A stretch of DNA of 64,000 nt from DATBRC01 sp036560485 (GCA_036560485.1 DATBRC010000056.1:1-64000); one strand, 5' to 3'; shown: positions 51,601 to 61,545, numbered from the stretch's first letter. A program made the numbers and translations. Notes: generated by a model not told the origin, from the letters alone.

Positions 51601-51972
51601 CAAGAAATTTCGACGCTGAATCGGATACGCTCTGAAAATCCTGCTTTACAAACGCATCTTGGCGTTCGCTTCCTGAACACATCCAGCGATCAAATTTTAT
51701 ATTTCCTCAAGACGACCGAGCCAGACGATAGCCATCATCAACTGGGTGATAACGTCGTATTGGTCGCCATCAACCTCGATCCTTTTGCAATCCATGAAGC
51801 CGACATCGAAGTGCCGTTGCGGGAATTCGGTTTGCCGGATGATGGTGCGCTTGATGTCGAAGACCTGCTTGTTGGTACGCGCTTGGCATGGCAAGGCAGG
51901 CAGCAGCATGTACGACTCGATCCGTTTGTTTGTCCGTATGCCATTTGGCGTGTCCGTCAAAGGGGAGTCTGA
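48676..51972 (+). CDS. glgE: Alpha-1,4-glucan:maltose-1-phosphate maltosyltransferase GlgE with N-terminal degenerate GH13 domain
   Basis: 1098 residues, far longer than the 650-700 of actinobacterial GlgE. Residues from about 430 are the GlgE core: an N-terminal beta domain (RIAIESISPTIDCGKYSVKR), then the GH13_3 barrel with PPIHPIGRKNRKGRNN, nucleophile in VFRVDNPHTKP (about 815) and acid in LSEAFTRPKMMY (about 847). The first 390 residues resemble another GH13 barrel whose catalytic positions are altered (GFRCVD, GWTPGC, AGADESQR). It transfers maltosyl units from maltose-1-phosphate to glucan. The start at 48676 has AGGA 12 bases upstream. It is the first gene of the trehalose-glucan operon. 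Confidence 0.93.
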   Translation: MAIETPFLPRIYYLNPKIPGLSSKLEQHVDRCAAMEFDHVLIPNFFDRGDDFDIHFDEVVSTLAKRCANKRLKLLIDLNVSSTAANSALPHIHPAWFFSHDQFNDLPDPRYPVRHDAKWNFRFDQPALTEEILAYWRQRLQEWIDAGISGFRCVDIAKPPAFTWKHLIDSAKQQSRALRFLGWTPGCTPEQIDALTECGFDAAFSSGAWWDYRSRWLVEEQTRLSRIAPPITFPDSPDEPVIARMAGADESQRHQVYRRALRLAATTGNGILIPMGFEFGLSCHEPSDDLNAMRRETSIDLSDEIAQVNAMIAELGKRFYAAPLQILSSADSSATVMLRHAVEKTSSQNEALFIIVNADTSQACSVSERQLQTRAGGFIPDKEIWPGAETASASHTLELKPAELKLFTAHRLAPIVTPASRGKQAVTAAARAPRIAIESISPTIDCGKYSVKRIVGESVNIEADVFVDGHDKIAVTLLWRTADQAEWQQMRMHAMENDRWSASFPLMRIGRYQFAIEAWRDAFATYRDELEKKTAAGLDVALELEEGRLLVEAAADYAEQQSINDVADTLKALNKALKPAKTRDKSKAPFNDAERIAALLSERTAEAMRNADPRPFAVRSDPIFRIEVDRTAAQFSSWYELFPRSQTNDPARHGTFNDVIKRLPLIKAMGFDTLYFPPIHPIGRKNRKGRNNSLTPGPNDPGSPYAIGAAEGGHDAIHPELGTLEDFRSLRQQAALHGLEIALDFAIQCSPDHPWLKQHPDWFDWRPDGSLRYAENPPKKYQDIVNVHFYGEGVIPALWIALRDIVLFWVKEGIRVFRVDNPHTKPLPFWEWMIADIRSRYPDTIFLSEAFTRPKMMYRLAKLGFSQSYTYFTWRHTKQEFIEYMTELTTTSVREYFRPHFFVNTPDINPYFLQHSGRPGFLIRAALATMLSGLWGMYSGFELCEGTPLPGKEEYLDSEKYEIRVRDWQYPGNIIQEISTLNRIRSENPALQTHLGVRFLNTSSDQILYFLKTTEPDDSHHQLGDNVVLVAINLDPFAIHEADIEVPLREFGLPDDGALDVEDLLVGTRLAWQGRQQHVRLDPFVCPYAIWRVRQRGV

Positions 51973-51974
51973 TC

Positions 51975-54900
51975 ATGGAACGGCGCAAATCAGTTCGCCC
52001 GACATCGAAAACGGTCAGCGCCGCAGCGAGCGAAGCGTTTCAGAAAGATCCGCTGTGGTACAAGGATGCGGTGATTTACCAGGTGCATGTGAAATCCTTT
52101 TACGATGCCAACAACGATGGCATAGGTGACTTTGTCGGATTGATCGACAGGCTTGACTACATTGCCGAATTGGGAGTCAACACCATCTGGCTGCTGCCTT
52201 TCTATCCATCGCCACGGAAGGATGATGGTTACGATATTGCCGATTACCGCGGCGTGCATCCTGACTATGGCACGATGGGTGAGGCCAAGCGCTTCATCGC
52301 GGAAGCGCATAAGCGCGGGCTGCGTGTGATTACCGAGCTGGTTATCAACCATACGTCAGACCAGCACCCTTGGTTTCAGCGCGCACGCGCTGCCAAGCCA
52401 GGTTCTGCAGCACGCAATTATTATGTGTGGTCAGATAAAGATGATGCTTATAGCGGCACGCGTATCATCTTCTGCGATACTGAAAAATCAAACTGGACAT
52501 GGGACGCCGTCGCTAATGCATTTTTCTGGCACCGGTTTTATTCGCACCAGCCGGATCTGAATTTCGACAATCCACAAGTCCTGAAAGAAGTATTGTGGAT
52601 CATGGCGTTCTGGCTCGATATCGGTGTTGATGGATTGCGGCTGGACGCTGTTCCTTATCTGATCGAGCGCGAAGGCACGTCCAATGAAAACCTGCCGGAG
52701 ACGCATGCGATCCTGAAAAAGATACGGTCGGTTATTGATCGCGCCTATCCTGGCCGGATGTTGCTGGCTGAGGCAAACATGTGGCCGGAAGACGTACAGC
52801 ATTATTTTGGCGATGGCGACGAATGCCACATGGCTTTTCATTTTCCATTGATGCCGCGCATGTATATGGCGTTGGCACAAGAAGACAGATTTCCGATTAC
52901 CGACATCTTGCGGCAAACACCTGCTATTCCAGCCGATTGTCAATGGGCGATTTTCTTGCGTAACCATGATGAGTTGACGCTGGAAATGGTCACCGACAAA
53001 GAGCGCGATTATTTATGGAACTTTTATGCATCGGAAAAACGCGCACGTATCAATCAGGGAATCAGGCGACGCCTGACACCGCTGCTGGAACGTGATCGGC
53101 GCCGTGTCGAACTATTGAATAGTTTGCTGTTGTCGATGCCAGGCACTCCAGTAATGTATTACGGCGATGAGATTGGCATGGGCGACAACATCCATCTCGG
53201 TGACCGCGATGGTGTCCGCACGCCGATGCAATGGACACCTGATCGCAACGGCGGATTTTCACGCGCCGATCCGGCGAGGCTGGTGCTGCCGCCAATCATG
53301 GATCCGATTTACGGCTATCAGGCAGTCAATGTCGAAGCGCAAATAGCCGATCCCTATTCACTGCTGAACTGGATGCGCCGTATGCTGGAAGTGCGCAAGC
53401 AACACGTTGCCTTTAGGCGTGGCACATTGACGATACTCTATCCAACCAATCGACGGATACTGGCCTATCTGAGAGAAGATGGTATTACAAGTGAAGAACA
53501 GAACACGGAGACGATTTTATGTGTTGCCAACGTGTCGAAATCGGCACAGGCAGTTGAACTGGATCTGTCTGCTTATGCGGAACAGGTGCCGGTTGAGATG
53601 ATCGGCGGTTCTGCATTCCCGCCAATTGGACAATTACCGTATTTGCTGACATTGCCGCCGTATGGCTTTTACTGGTTCCTGTTGGCATCCAAAGCCAGGA
53701 TGCCACCGTGGCATACGCCATCGCCTGAACCGTTGCCTGAGTTGGCAACCTTGGTGCTGCGTCATAGCGTCATGGAGTTGCTGGAAGCGCCGAATCGGAC
53801 AGTGCTCGAAAATGAAGCGTTGCCTGCCTATTTGCCGAAACGCCGCTGGTATGCCGCCAAGCAGGAAAAGCTGCAGTCAACACGCATTGTGCTTGCAACG
53901 CGGTTGCCGGCTTCGCAAGCAAGGCCAAAACTGTTACCTACAATGTTGGCGGAAATTGAAACGACCACAGCAAGCGGTGTTAACCGCTATCTGCTGCCGC
54001 TCGGATTTATCCGCGAAGAAGATATCGTCGCCGCATTACCGCAACAATTGGCACTTGCGCGTGTACGTCGCGGGCCACATGTCGGATTGTTGACCGACGC
54101 GTTTGCAATTGACTCGTTCGTTTACGTGATTGTCGAGTTGCTGCGTGCAAAAACGACGATACCGTCGGATGACGGGGAATTACATTTCAGCCCAACCGCG
54201 GCACTCGATAAAGTGGAAACCGGAATGGAGCCGGCGATCAGACGCATGTCGGCAGAACAGTCTAATAGTTCATTGGTAGTCGAAGACATCATGGTGCTGA
54301 AGGTGATCCGTCGACTATCGCCCGGTATCCATCCAGAAGCTGAAATGGGCCGATACCTTACTGTGCTTGGTTATACCAATACGCCTGCGATGTTGGGCGA
54401 AGTGACGCGTATCGCCAAGGACGGAACGCATTACACGATGCTGTTGCTGCAGCAATTCATCCACAATCAGGGTGATGGATGGCAATGGACACTCGACACA
54501 CTTGCATTATCGATACAGCAAGCGGCTGTTACTGAAGCGGGCGCGACGGAACTGGCGACCGAGATATTGAAGCCGGAAGATGATCTGATCCAGCTGGCAA
54601 CCATGCTCGGACGCCGCTTGGGTGAAATGCATCTCGCGCTTGCGACACCAACCGACGATCCCAATTTTGCGCCGGAAGCAGCAACCGAGGAAGACGCCGC
54701 AGCATGGGCCGATGGCACGCGGCAGCAGCTTGATCTTGCCTTCGATGCATTACGCACCAAACATGATTGGTGCAATCCGGACGATGCACGGCGCGCTGGC
54801 GAATTAATTGAAAAGCGTGATCAGCTATTTGAAATAGTGGGTGCACTTGCTGCGAAAGGTATCGGCACGCAGCGCATACGCATACATGGCGATTTCCATT

Positions 54901-55364
54901 TGGGACAAGTGCTGGTTGCACAAGGTGACGTGTACATCGTCGACTTTGAAGGCGAACCGGTCAAGTCAGTTGAACAGCGGCGGCAAAAAACCAGTCCGAT
55001 GCGTGACGTAGCAGGCTTGTTGCGGTCGTATGACTACGCTGCCGCATTTGCCGGCAGTACCGGCCCGGGAGATCTCAGCGAAGCAGCCGAGATGCGCAAG
55101 CGTCAGTTGATATTCAGTTTTGCGCCGACGTCGCAGGCAGCATTTTTACGCGCGTACAACGAGATTGTCTATGGCAGTGCCCGTCAATCCTTCAAGGAAG
55201 CAGAGCAATCATTGCTGAAACTGTTTGTATTGGAAAAAGCGGCCTATGAAATTTGTTATGAGGCGGCCAATCGGCCTGGCTGGCTCCCGGTCCCAATGAA
55301 TGGATTAGTGAAAATCGTAAACGACATGCTGGCTGAAACAGAAGGAGGCACATCGCATGAGTGA
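51975..55364 (+). CDS. treS: Trehalose synthase fused to maltokinase
   Basis: 1129 residues. The first 550 are TreS: KDAVIYQVHVKSFYDANNDGIGDF, nucleophile in DGLRLDAVPYLIEREGT (about 220), acid in LLAEANMWPEDV (about 263), third carboxylate in LRNHDELTLEMV (about 330). After a linker comes a maltokinase domain (about 600-1129) with PKRRWYAAKQEK, the kinase loop IHGDFHLGQVLV (about 972) and VDFEGEP (about 990). The protein should convert trehalose to maltose and phosphorylate it to maltose-1-phosphate, the GlgE substrate. AGGGGAG precedes the ATG, which lies two bases after the glgE stop. The fusion is known in proteobacteria. Confidence 0.95.
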   Translation: MERRKSVRPTSKTVSAAASEAFQKDPLWYKDAVIYQVHVKSFYDANNDGIGDFVGLIDRLDYIAELGVNTIWLLPFYPSPRKDDGYDIADYRGVHPDYGTMGEAKRFIAEAHKRGLRVITELVINHTSDQHPWFQRARAAKPGSAARNYYVWSDKDDAYSGTRIIFCDTEKSNWTWDAVANAFFWHRFYSHQPDLNFDNPQVLKEVLWIMAFWLDIGVDGLRLDAVPYLIEREGTSNENLPETHAILKKIRSVIDRAYPGRMLLAEANMWPEDVQHYFGDGDECHMAFHFPLMPRMYMALAQEDRFPITDILRQTPAIPADCQWAIFLRNHDELTLEMVTDKERDYLWNFYASEKRARINQGIRRRLTPLLERDRRRVELLNSLLLSMPGTPVMYYGDEIGMGDNIHLGDRDGVRTPMQWTPDRNGGFSRADPARLVLPPIMDPIYGYQAVNVEAQIADPYSLLNWMRRMLEVRKQHVAFRRGTLTILYPTNRRILAYLREDGITSEEQNTETILCVANVSKSAQAVELDLSAYAEQVPVEMIGGSAFPPIGQLPYLLTLPPYGFYWFLLASKARMPPWHTPSPEPLPELATLVLRHSVMELLEAPNRTVLENEALPAYLPKRRWYAAKQEKLQSTRIVLATRLPASQARPKLLPTMLAEIETTTASGVNRYLLPLGFIREEDIVAALPQQLALARVRRGPHVGLLTDAFAIDSFVYVIVELLRAKTTIPSDDGELHFSPTAALDKVETGMEPAIRRMSAEQSNSSLVVEDIMVLKVIRRLSPGIHPEAEMGRYLTVLGYTNTPAMLGEVTRIAKDGTHYTMLLLQQFIHNQGDGWQWTLDTLALSIQQAAVTEAGATELATEILKPEDDLIQLATMLGRRLGEMHLALATPTDDPNFAPEAATEEDAAAWADGTRQQLDLAFDALRTKHDWCNPDDARRAGELIEKRDQLFEIVGALAAKGIGTQRIRIHGDFHLGQVLVAQGDVYIVDFEGEPVKSVEQRRQKTSPMRDVAGLLRSYDYAAAFAGSTGPGDLSEAAEMRKRQLIFSFAPTSQAAFLRAYNEIVYGSARQSFKEAEQSLLKLFVLEKAAYEICYEAANRPGWLPVPMNGLVKIVNDMLAETEGGTSHE

Positions 55365-57639
55365 GTCAATCGACCAATTAATCGATATCGATAATGACAT
55401 TGATATAAAAACGGCTCTCAATGCGCTGGTGCAAGGGCGCTTATTTGATCCTTTCTCTTTTCTGGGGCCTCATCGTCTCGGTGAAAACGTGGTTGTGCGG
55501 ACGTACCAGCCGGGTGCGCTTGCAGTGGATGTGGTGAGCCGCGATGCAGGAAAAGGCGATGAAGGCAATTTGATCGAATCGCTGTACAACGTGGATCAAA
55601 CCGGTTTGTTTGTCAGCGCCGCGCCGACCATGGCAGCAGGAGAAAAATATTTATTGCGCATCACTTGGCCGACTGCCGAGGGCGGCGAACGCGTACAGTT
55701 CACGGAAGATCCATATTGCTTCGGCATATTGCTGGGTGAGATGGATTTGTATTTGCTGGCCGAAGGAACCCATCGTGAGCTTGCGCATTGTCTAGGTGCG
55801 AACCCGATGGTGATCGATGGTGTGGACGGCACCCGTTTTGCCGTATGGGCGCCGAACGCACGCCGTGTGTCGGTGGTGGGCGACTTCAATCTATGGGATG
55901 GCAGGCGGCATCCGATGCGTTGCCGCTACGAGGCGGGAGTGTGGGAGTTATTCATCCCGCGCCTTGGCATCGGCACCCGCTATCAGTTCGAGATTGTCGG
56001 CGTGAACGGCAATCTGTTGCCATTGAAGGCCGACCCGGTTGCACGTGCGACCGAAGCACCGCCATCGACGGTGTCGATTGTCGCATCCGGTGCGCCGTTT
56101 CGCTGGACCGATGTGCATTGGATGGCGACTCGGGAGCAGCGACACGAGCCGGATGCGCCGCTGGCAATTTACGAAGTGCATGCGGGGTCATGGTTGCGCA
56201 TTCTGGAAGAAGGCGGACGCAGCCTGAATTGGCATGAACTGGCCGACCGCCTGATTCCGTATGCGCAGCATATGGGATTCACGCATCTGGAATTCTTGCC
56301 GATCATGGAGCATCCGTTCGGCGGTTCATGGGGTTATCAACCGCTGGGACTTTTTGCGCCGAGTGCCCGCTACGGCACACCGGTTGACTTTGCATCGTTT
56401 GTCGATCGCTGTCATGCGGCCGGACTGGGTGTGATACTGGACTGGGTTCCTGCGCATTTTCCATCGGATGAACACGGGTTGGTCCGCTTCGACGGCACAT
56501 CGCTTTACGAACATCATGATCCGCGTGAAGGTTTTCATCAGGACTGGAATACCTTGATTTATAACCTTGGACGCACGGAAGTATGCGGTTTTTTGATCGC
56601 CAGTGCGCTTGAGTGGCTGGAACGTTTTCATGTAGACGGATTGCGCGTCGATGCGGTGGCGTCGATGCTGTATCGCGATTACAGCCGCAAGGAAGGCGAG
56701 TGGGTGCCGAATATTTATGGCGGCCGTGAAAATTTGGAGGCGGTTGCTTTTTTGCGGAACCTGAATCATGTGGTCAAAGAACGCTGTCCCGGTGCGATGA
56801 TGATTGCCGAAGAGTCAACCGCGTGGCCGGGCGTTTCTGCGCCGGTAGAACAAGGTGGTCTCGGATTCAGCTACAAGTGGAACATGGGTTGGATGCACGA
56901 CACGTTGCGTTACATGACATATGACCCGCTGTATCGGCAATATCACCATAACGACATGACGTTCGGCCTGATCTACGCATTTTCCGAAAAATTCATCCTG
57001 CCGATATCGCACGATGAAGTTGTGCATGGCAAAGGATCGCTTCTCAGTAAAATGCCGGGCAGTGAATTGCAGCAGCGGCTGGCTAATTTGCGTGCCTATC
57101 TCGGTTTCATGTGGACACACCCGGGCAAAAAGCTGTTGTTCATGGGGTGCGAGATTGCACAATCCAAAGAATGGAATCACGACAGTTCACCGGAGTGGGA
57201 CTTGCTCGACAATCCGTCGAACCGCGGCGTGCAGCGGCTGGTGCGTGATTTAAACCGTGTATATGTCGCTGAAAATGCGCTGCATCGCAAGGATGCTGCA
57301 CCGGATGGTTTTAGCTGGGTAATCGGTGACGACACGCACAATAGCGTATTTGCATTTTTGCGTAAAGGTGTGGAAGGCAGCGATGCGCCCTTGCTGGTTG
57401 TTCTCAACATGACACCGGTGCGGCGCGACAGTTATCGTATCGGCGTGCCGGCTATTAATCCGCAATCGCTTTCGCGCTGGCGTGAATTGATCAATACCGA
57501 TGCCGGCATATACGGCGGCAGCGGCGTGACCAATGGCGAAGTGATTGCGAGCGAATGGTTTGAAAGTCATGGCATGCCGCAGTCGGTCGTGCTGACCTTG
57601 CCGCCATTGTCGATGCTGATATTGAAACAGGTGCCTTGA
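55357..57639 (+). CDS. glgB: 1,4-alpha-glucan branching enzyme
   Basis: 760 residues. Order: N-terminal N1 domain with FLGPHRLGENVVVRTYQPG (so the long form), CBM48 (GTRFAVWAPNARRVSVVGDFN), then the GH13 barrel with DGLRVDAVASMLYRDY (about 429), MIAEESTAWP (about 485) and LPISHDEVVHGKGSL (about 551). A C-terminal beta domain closes it. It introduces alpha-1,6 branches into the GlgE or GlgA product. The ATG overlaps the treS stop by eight bases, and GGAGG lies nine bases upstream. Confidence 0.96.
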   Translation: MSESIDQLIDIDNDIDIKTALNALVQGRLFDPFSFLGPHRLGENVVVRTYQPGALAVDVVSRDAGKGDEGNLIESLYNVDQTGLFVSAAPTMAAGEKYLLRITWPTAEGGERVQFTEDPYCFGILLGEMDLYLLAEGTHRELAHCLGANPMVIDGVDGTRFAVWAPNARRVSVVGDFNLWDGRRHPMRCRYEAGVWELFIPRLGIGTRYQFEIVGVNGNLLPLKADPVARATEAPPSTVSIVASGAPFRWTDVHWMATREQRHEPDAPLAIYEVHAGSWLRILEEGGRSLNWHELADRLIPYAQHMGFTHLEFLPIMEHPFGGSWGYQPLGLFAPSARYGTPVDFASFVDRCHAAGLGVILDWVPAHFPSDEHGLVRFDGTSLYEHHDPREGFHQDWNTLIYNLGRTEVCGFLIASALEWLERFHVDGLRVDAVASMLYRDYSRKEGEWVPNIYGGRENLEAVAFLRNLNHVVKERCPGAMMIAEESTAWPGVSAPVEQGGLGFSYKWNMGWMHDTLRYMTYDPLYRQYHHNDMTFGLIYAFSEKFILPISHDEVVHGKGSLLSKMPGSELQQRLANLRAYLGFMWTHPGKKLLFMGCEIAQSKEWNHDSSPEWDLLDNPSNRGVQRLVRDLNRVYVAENALHRKDAAPDGFSWVIGDDTHNSVFAFLRKGVEGSDAPLLVVLNMTPVRRDSYRIGVPAINPQSLSRWRELINTDAGIYGGSGVTNGEVIASEWFESHGMPQSVVLTLPPLSMLILKQVP

Positions 57640-57641
57640 GC

Positions 57642-59768
57642 ATGTCGTTGTCCTTCATGCAATCGGGCACCTTTCATCAATTGGGCGCGACGTATGATGG
57701 CGGCGGCACCAACTTCGCCGTGTTTTCTGCGCATGCCGTTAAAGTCGAGTTGTGCCTGTTCGATGCGGCAGGACGTCATGAGATTGCCCGCCATGCACTG
57801 CCTGAATGCACGAATGAAGTATGGCATGGTTATTTGCCCGACTTGCATGCCGGTGCGCTATATGGTTATCGTGCCTACGGCCCTTATCAGCCGGAACAAG
57901 GACATCGATTCAATCCGCACAAGCTGTTGCTCGATCCATATGCGAAACTGATCCACGGTCAGGTGCGCTGGACCGATGCGTTATATGGCTACCGTATTCA
58001 TTCTCCGCGTGCCGATCTTTCTTTTGACCGGCGCGATAGTGCACCGGCGATGCCAAAGGCAGTCGTCATCGATCCGGCATTTAACTGGCACGATGATCAT
58101 TCTCCCAATGTGCCGTGGGAAAAAACCGTTATTTATGAAACGCATGTACGCGGATTGACCATGCGTGCTGATCGCATTCCGGCGCGGCAGCGCGGCACCT
58201 TCGCAGCATTGGCCGATCCGTTCGTGATCGATCATCTCGTCACACTCGGCATCACAGCGGTCGAGTTGTTGCCGGTCCATGCTTTTTTACAGGATCGACG
58301 GCTGATTGCCAACAGTCTTTCCAATTATTGGGGTTACAACACGCTGTCGTTTTTTGCGCCGAAGCCGCGCTATCTGGCGGACGGTTCACTCAATGAAATG
58401 CGCCATGCGGTTCAGCAATTGCATGCCGCCGGGATCGAAGTCATTCTGGATGTTGTCTATAACCATACCTGCGAAGAGAGCGAGCTAGGTCCGACCCTTT
58501 CGTTTCGCGGTCTCGACAATGCCGGCTATTATCGTTTGCAAGCCGGAAATTCGCGCCATCTGGTTAACGATACCGGTTGCGGCAATACGCTCAACCTGTC
58601 GCATCCGCGCGTGATTCAGCTGGTGATGGATTCATTACGATATTGGGTGCAGGAATTCCATATCGATGGTTTTCGTTTCGATCTCGGCGCGACGTTGGGT
58701 CGCGAGCATCACGGCTTCGATACAGGCGCAGGCTTCTTCGATGCATTGATGCAAGACCCGATACTGGCACGCGTCAAACTGATTTCCGAACCTTGGGATA
58801 TCGGCCCGGGCGGTTATCAGGTAGGAAAGCATCCAGCGGGCATGGCGGAGTGGAATGACCGCTTTCGTGATGATGTGCGCGGATTTTGGAAAGGTGACGC
58901 AGGCATGCGCGGCGTTATCGCTGAACGGTTGATGGGTTCTGCCGATCTGTTCAATCATCATCGCCGCCGATCCTGGTCTTCCATCAATTTTGTCACGGCG
59001 CATGATGGTTTCACGCTGCAGGATCTCGTCAGCTATCACCATAAGCGCAATCAGGCCAACGGCGAAGGCAATCGCGATGGCAGCGACCATAACGCAAGCG
59101 CCAACTGGGGTATCGAGGGTCCAACCGATGATCCGAAAATACTTGCATTGCGCGACAAGATCAAGCGATCGATGTTGATGGTGCTGATGTTTTCCAAAGG
59201 AACGCCAATGCTGCTGGGCGGCGATGAATTCGGCCGCACGCAACAGGGTAACAACAATGCCTATTGTCAGGATAACGAGATCTCGTGGTACGACTGGAGC
59301 CTGATGAATACTGGAGCAGGCAAGGCGTTGCTGAATTTTACACAGCGCTGTATTGCTGAACGCGCCAAATTGCCGGTGTTTCGCAATACGCATTTTTTGA
59401 CGCCGAATGCCAAGACACTTGATGGTGTGCCGGACGTCGGCTGGTTTGATGAAACCGGTACCGAAATGACGGGTGAACGGTGGCAATTCAGCGAAGGACG
59501 ATTGCTGGCATTGCGTTTGATTGCCGCTGACAAGGCCGGTGCCGTTTCTGCCGTGCTCCTGCTGCTGAATGCATTTTCAGAAGATCGAGAATTTGTATTA
59601 CCGCACCCGGTCATGATGTGGCGCACAGTCATCGATGCTGCCGAGCCGCATCATCATAGTGGTAGCGGCGCGGACTGCAAGCCGCATCGACAACCTCATC
59701 ACAACAAAATTTTCGTCGCCGCACACAGCGCGGTATTACTGGAGAGTGATCATGTCCATAACACCTAG
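57642..59768 (+). CDS. glgX: Glycogen debranching enzyme GlgX (copy 2)
   Basis: 708 residues and similar to copy 1 along its whole length. It has FHQLGATYDGGGTNFAVFS, the nucleophile in DGFRFDLGATLGRE (about 344), the acid in LISEPWDIGPGG (about 382) and TAHDGFTLQDLVSYH (about 453). The C-terminus is His-rich (EPHHHSGSGADCKPHRQPHH). It sits in the treZ/treY operon, where a debranching enzyme (often called TreX) supplies unbranched chains to TreY. It starts two bases after glgB, and its 3' end overlaps treZ by 17 bases. Confidence 0.93.
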   Translation: MSLSFMQSGTFHQLGATYDGGGTNFAVFSAHAVKVELCLFDAAGRHEIARHALPECTNEVWHGYLPDLHAGALYGYRAYGPYQPEQGHRFNPHKLLLDPYAKLIHGQVRWTDALYGYRIHSPRADLSFDRRDSAPAMPKAVVIDPAFNWHDDHSPNVPWEKTVIYETHVRGLTMRADRIPARQRGTFAALADPFVIDHLVTLGITAVELLPVHAFLQDRRLIANSLSNYWGYNTLSFFAPKPRYLADGSLNEMRHAVQQLHAAGIEVILDVVYNHTCEESELGPTLSFRGLDNAGYYRLQAGNSRHLVNDTGCGNTLNLSHPRVIQLVMDSLRYWVQEFHIDGFRFDLGATLGREHHGFDTGAGFFDALMQDPILARVKLISEPWDIGPGGYQVGKHPAGMAEWNDRFRDDVRGFWKGDAGMRGVIAERLMGSADLFNHHRRRSWSSINFVTAHDGFTLQDLVSYHHKRNQANGEGNRDGSDHNASANWGIEGPTDDPKILALRDKIKRSMLMVLMFSKGTPMLLGGDEFGRTQQGNNNAYCQDNEISWYDWSLMNTGAGKALLNFTQRCIAERAKLPVFRNTHFLTPNAKTLDGVPDVGWFDETGTEMTGERWQFSEGRLLALRLIAADKAGAVSAVLLLLNAFSEDREFVLPHPVMMWRTVIDAAEPHHHSGSGADCKPHRQPHHNKIFVAAHSAVLLESDHVHNT

Positions 59769-61545
59769 ATCATCATTCGGCGCACATTTGATAGCAGAGA
59801 ATCGTACGCGGTTTCGACTTTGGGCACCGAGCAAACAGCAAGTCTCAGTGGAGATTGAAGGCGCGCAAGCAGTGCCTATGCAGCCGCTTGCCGATGGCTG
59901 GTTTGAAGCGGAAGCAGAGTGCGGCGCCGGTACCCGCTATCGTTACCGCATTAGCGATGATCTTGCAGTACCGGATCCTGCATCGCGTTTCCAGAATGGC
60001 GATGTGCATGATGCCAGCATTGTTTGTGACCCGAATGCATATCATTGGCGAAATGAAGGTTGGCTCGGCCGTCCTTGGCACGAGACCATCTTGTATGAAT
60101 TGCATGCAGGAATACTCGATGGTTTCGCCGGTGTCAAAAAACAATTGCAGGGTTTGGCAGATATTGGTGTGACGGCGATTGAATTGATGCCGATTGCAGA
60201 TTTTCCCGGACCGCGCAATTGGGGTTACGACGGCGTGCTGCATTATGCGCCGGATGCGTCGTATGGCACGCCGGATGAACTCAAGGCGTTGATCGATGCT
60301 GCGCATGACCTCGGCATGATGGTTTTTCTCGACGTGGTGTACAACCATTTCGGACCGGACGGTAATTATCTCGGCATGTATGCAGCAGATTTTTTCCGGG
60401 ACGATATTCATACGCCATGGGGCAAGGCGATTGATTTTCGTAGACGCCAGGTTCGAGATTTCTTTACCGAGAATGCGATTTACTGGCTCAACGAATTTCG
60501 CTTCGATGGCTTGCGTTTCGATGCCGTGCATGCGATCAGTGAAAAGGATTGGCTGAAAGAAATGGCGGAACAAGTGCGCGCCAGCATGGCAGTTGGTCGG
60601 CATGTTCATCTTGTACTGGAAAATGACGACAACATCGCACACTTGCTTGAGCATGTTCCAAAGCGCCATTTCGATGCACAGTGGAATGACGACATGCACC
60701 ATGCATTGCATGTTTTATTGACTGGAGAACGCGAAGGCTACTACGCAGGTTATATCGATCATCCGGCTGAAAAGCTGGCGCGCGGGTTGGCTGAAGGATT
60801 TATTTATCAGGGTGACGCATCGCTCTATCCGGGCGGCGAACCGCGCGGTGAACCAAGCGCACATTTACCGCCGACATCCTTTGTTTTATTTTTGCAAAAT
60901 CACGATCAGGTCGGCAACCGTGCTTTCGGCGAGCGGCTGACTACACTTGCCAAGCCACAAGCATTGCGTGCAGCAAGCGCATTGCTTTTTCTGACACCCC
61001 ATATCCCACTGATATTCATGGGGGAAGAATTTGGTGCGACGCAGCCATTTCTTTATTTCACCAGTTACCCTCAAAAGGAATTGGCCGATGCCGTGCGTGA
61101 AGGACGCAGGCAGGAGTTTGCGCGATTCTCCGCATTTTCCGATCCGGCAAAAAGAGCACAGATCCCTGATCCGAATGCGGAACAAACCTTTCTTGATTCC
61201 ATTCCAAAACCTGGAGATGGCGCCGCGCTGTTGTGGCGCGATTGGGTCAAGGCACTTCTCGCCATTCGGCGTGAACAAATCATTCCACGTTTGAAAGGAG
61301 CAACGTCGATGGGCGCTGATGTACTGGGACCGGCAGCAGTCAAAGCACGCTGGCGCATGAAAGACGGCAAGGTATTGATGATCGCGCTCAATCTGGGCGA
61401 TGCACCTGTATCGATTTCCTTGAACAAGCTGGCTGATGGATGTGGCGGAACAATTCTTTTTGAAACGGATCGTGTGCCGGATGCTGTACCTGATGGAAAC
61501 CTGCCTGCGTACTCGTTCATCGCTGTGCTGGAGCCTTCTGCATGA
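59752..61545 (+). CDS. treZ: Malto-oligosyltrehalose trehalohydrolase
   Basis: 597 residues. An N-terminal beta domain (NRTRFRLWAPSKQQVSVEI) precedes the GH13 barrel with DVVYNHFGPDGNYLG, the nucleophile in DGLRFDAVHAIS (about 254), the acid in LVLENDDN (about 289) and QNHDQVGNRAFGERL (about 383), typical of TreZ. It releases trehalose from maltooligosyltrehalose made by TreY. The start at 59752 is supported by GGAGAG and overlaps the end of glgX2; the longer frame from 59635 lies inside glgX2. Confidence 0.95.
   Translation: MSITPRSSFGAHLIAENRTRFRLWAPSKQQVSVEIEGAQAVPMQPLADGWFEAEAECGAGTRYRYRISDDLAVPDPASRFQNGDVHDASIVCDPNAYHWRNEGWLGRPWHETILYELHAGILDGFAGVKKQLQGLADIGVTAIELMPIADFPGPRNWGYDGVLHYAPDASYGTPDELKALIDAAHDLGMMVFLDVVYNHFGPDGNYLGMYAADFFRDDIHTPWGKAIDFRRRQVRDFFTENAIYWLNEFRFDGLRFDAVHAISEKDWLKEMAEQVRASMAVGRHVHLVLENDDNIAHLLEHVPKRHFDAQWNDDMHHALHVLLTGEREGYYAGYIDHPAEKLARGLAEGFIYQGDASLYPGGEPRGEPSAHLPPTSFVLFLQNHDQVGNRAFGERLTTLAKPQALRAASALLFLTPHIPLIFMGEEFGATQPFLYFTSYPQKELADAVREGRRQEFARFSAFSDPAKRAQIPDPNAEQTFLDSIPKPGDGAALLWRDWVKALLAIRREQIIPRLKGATSMGADVLGPAAVKARWRMKDGKVLMIALNLGDAPVSISLNKLADGCGGTILFETDRVPDAVPDGNLPAYSFIAVLEPSA

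Noticed and set aside
51888..55364. Frameshift or artificial fusion joining treS and the maltokinase
   Set aside because: TreS-maltokinase fusions are known in proteobacteria, the linker is in frame and both catalytic sites are intact.
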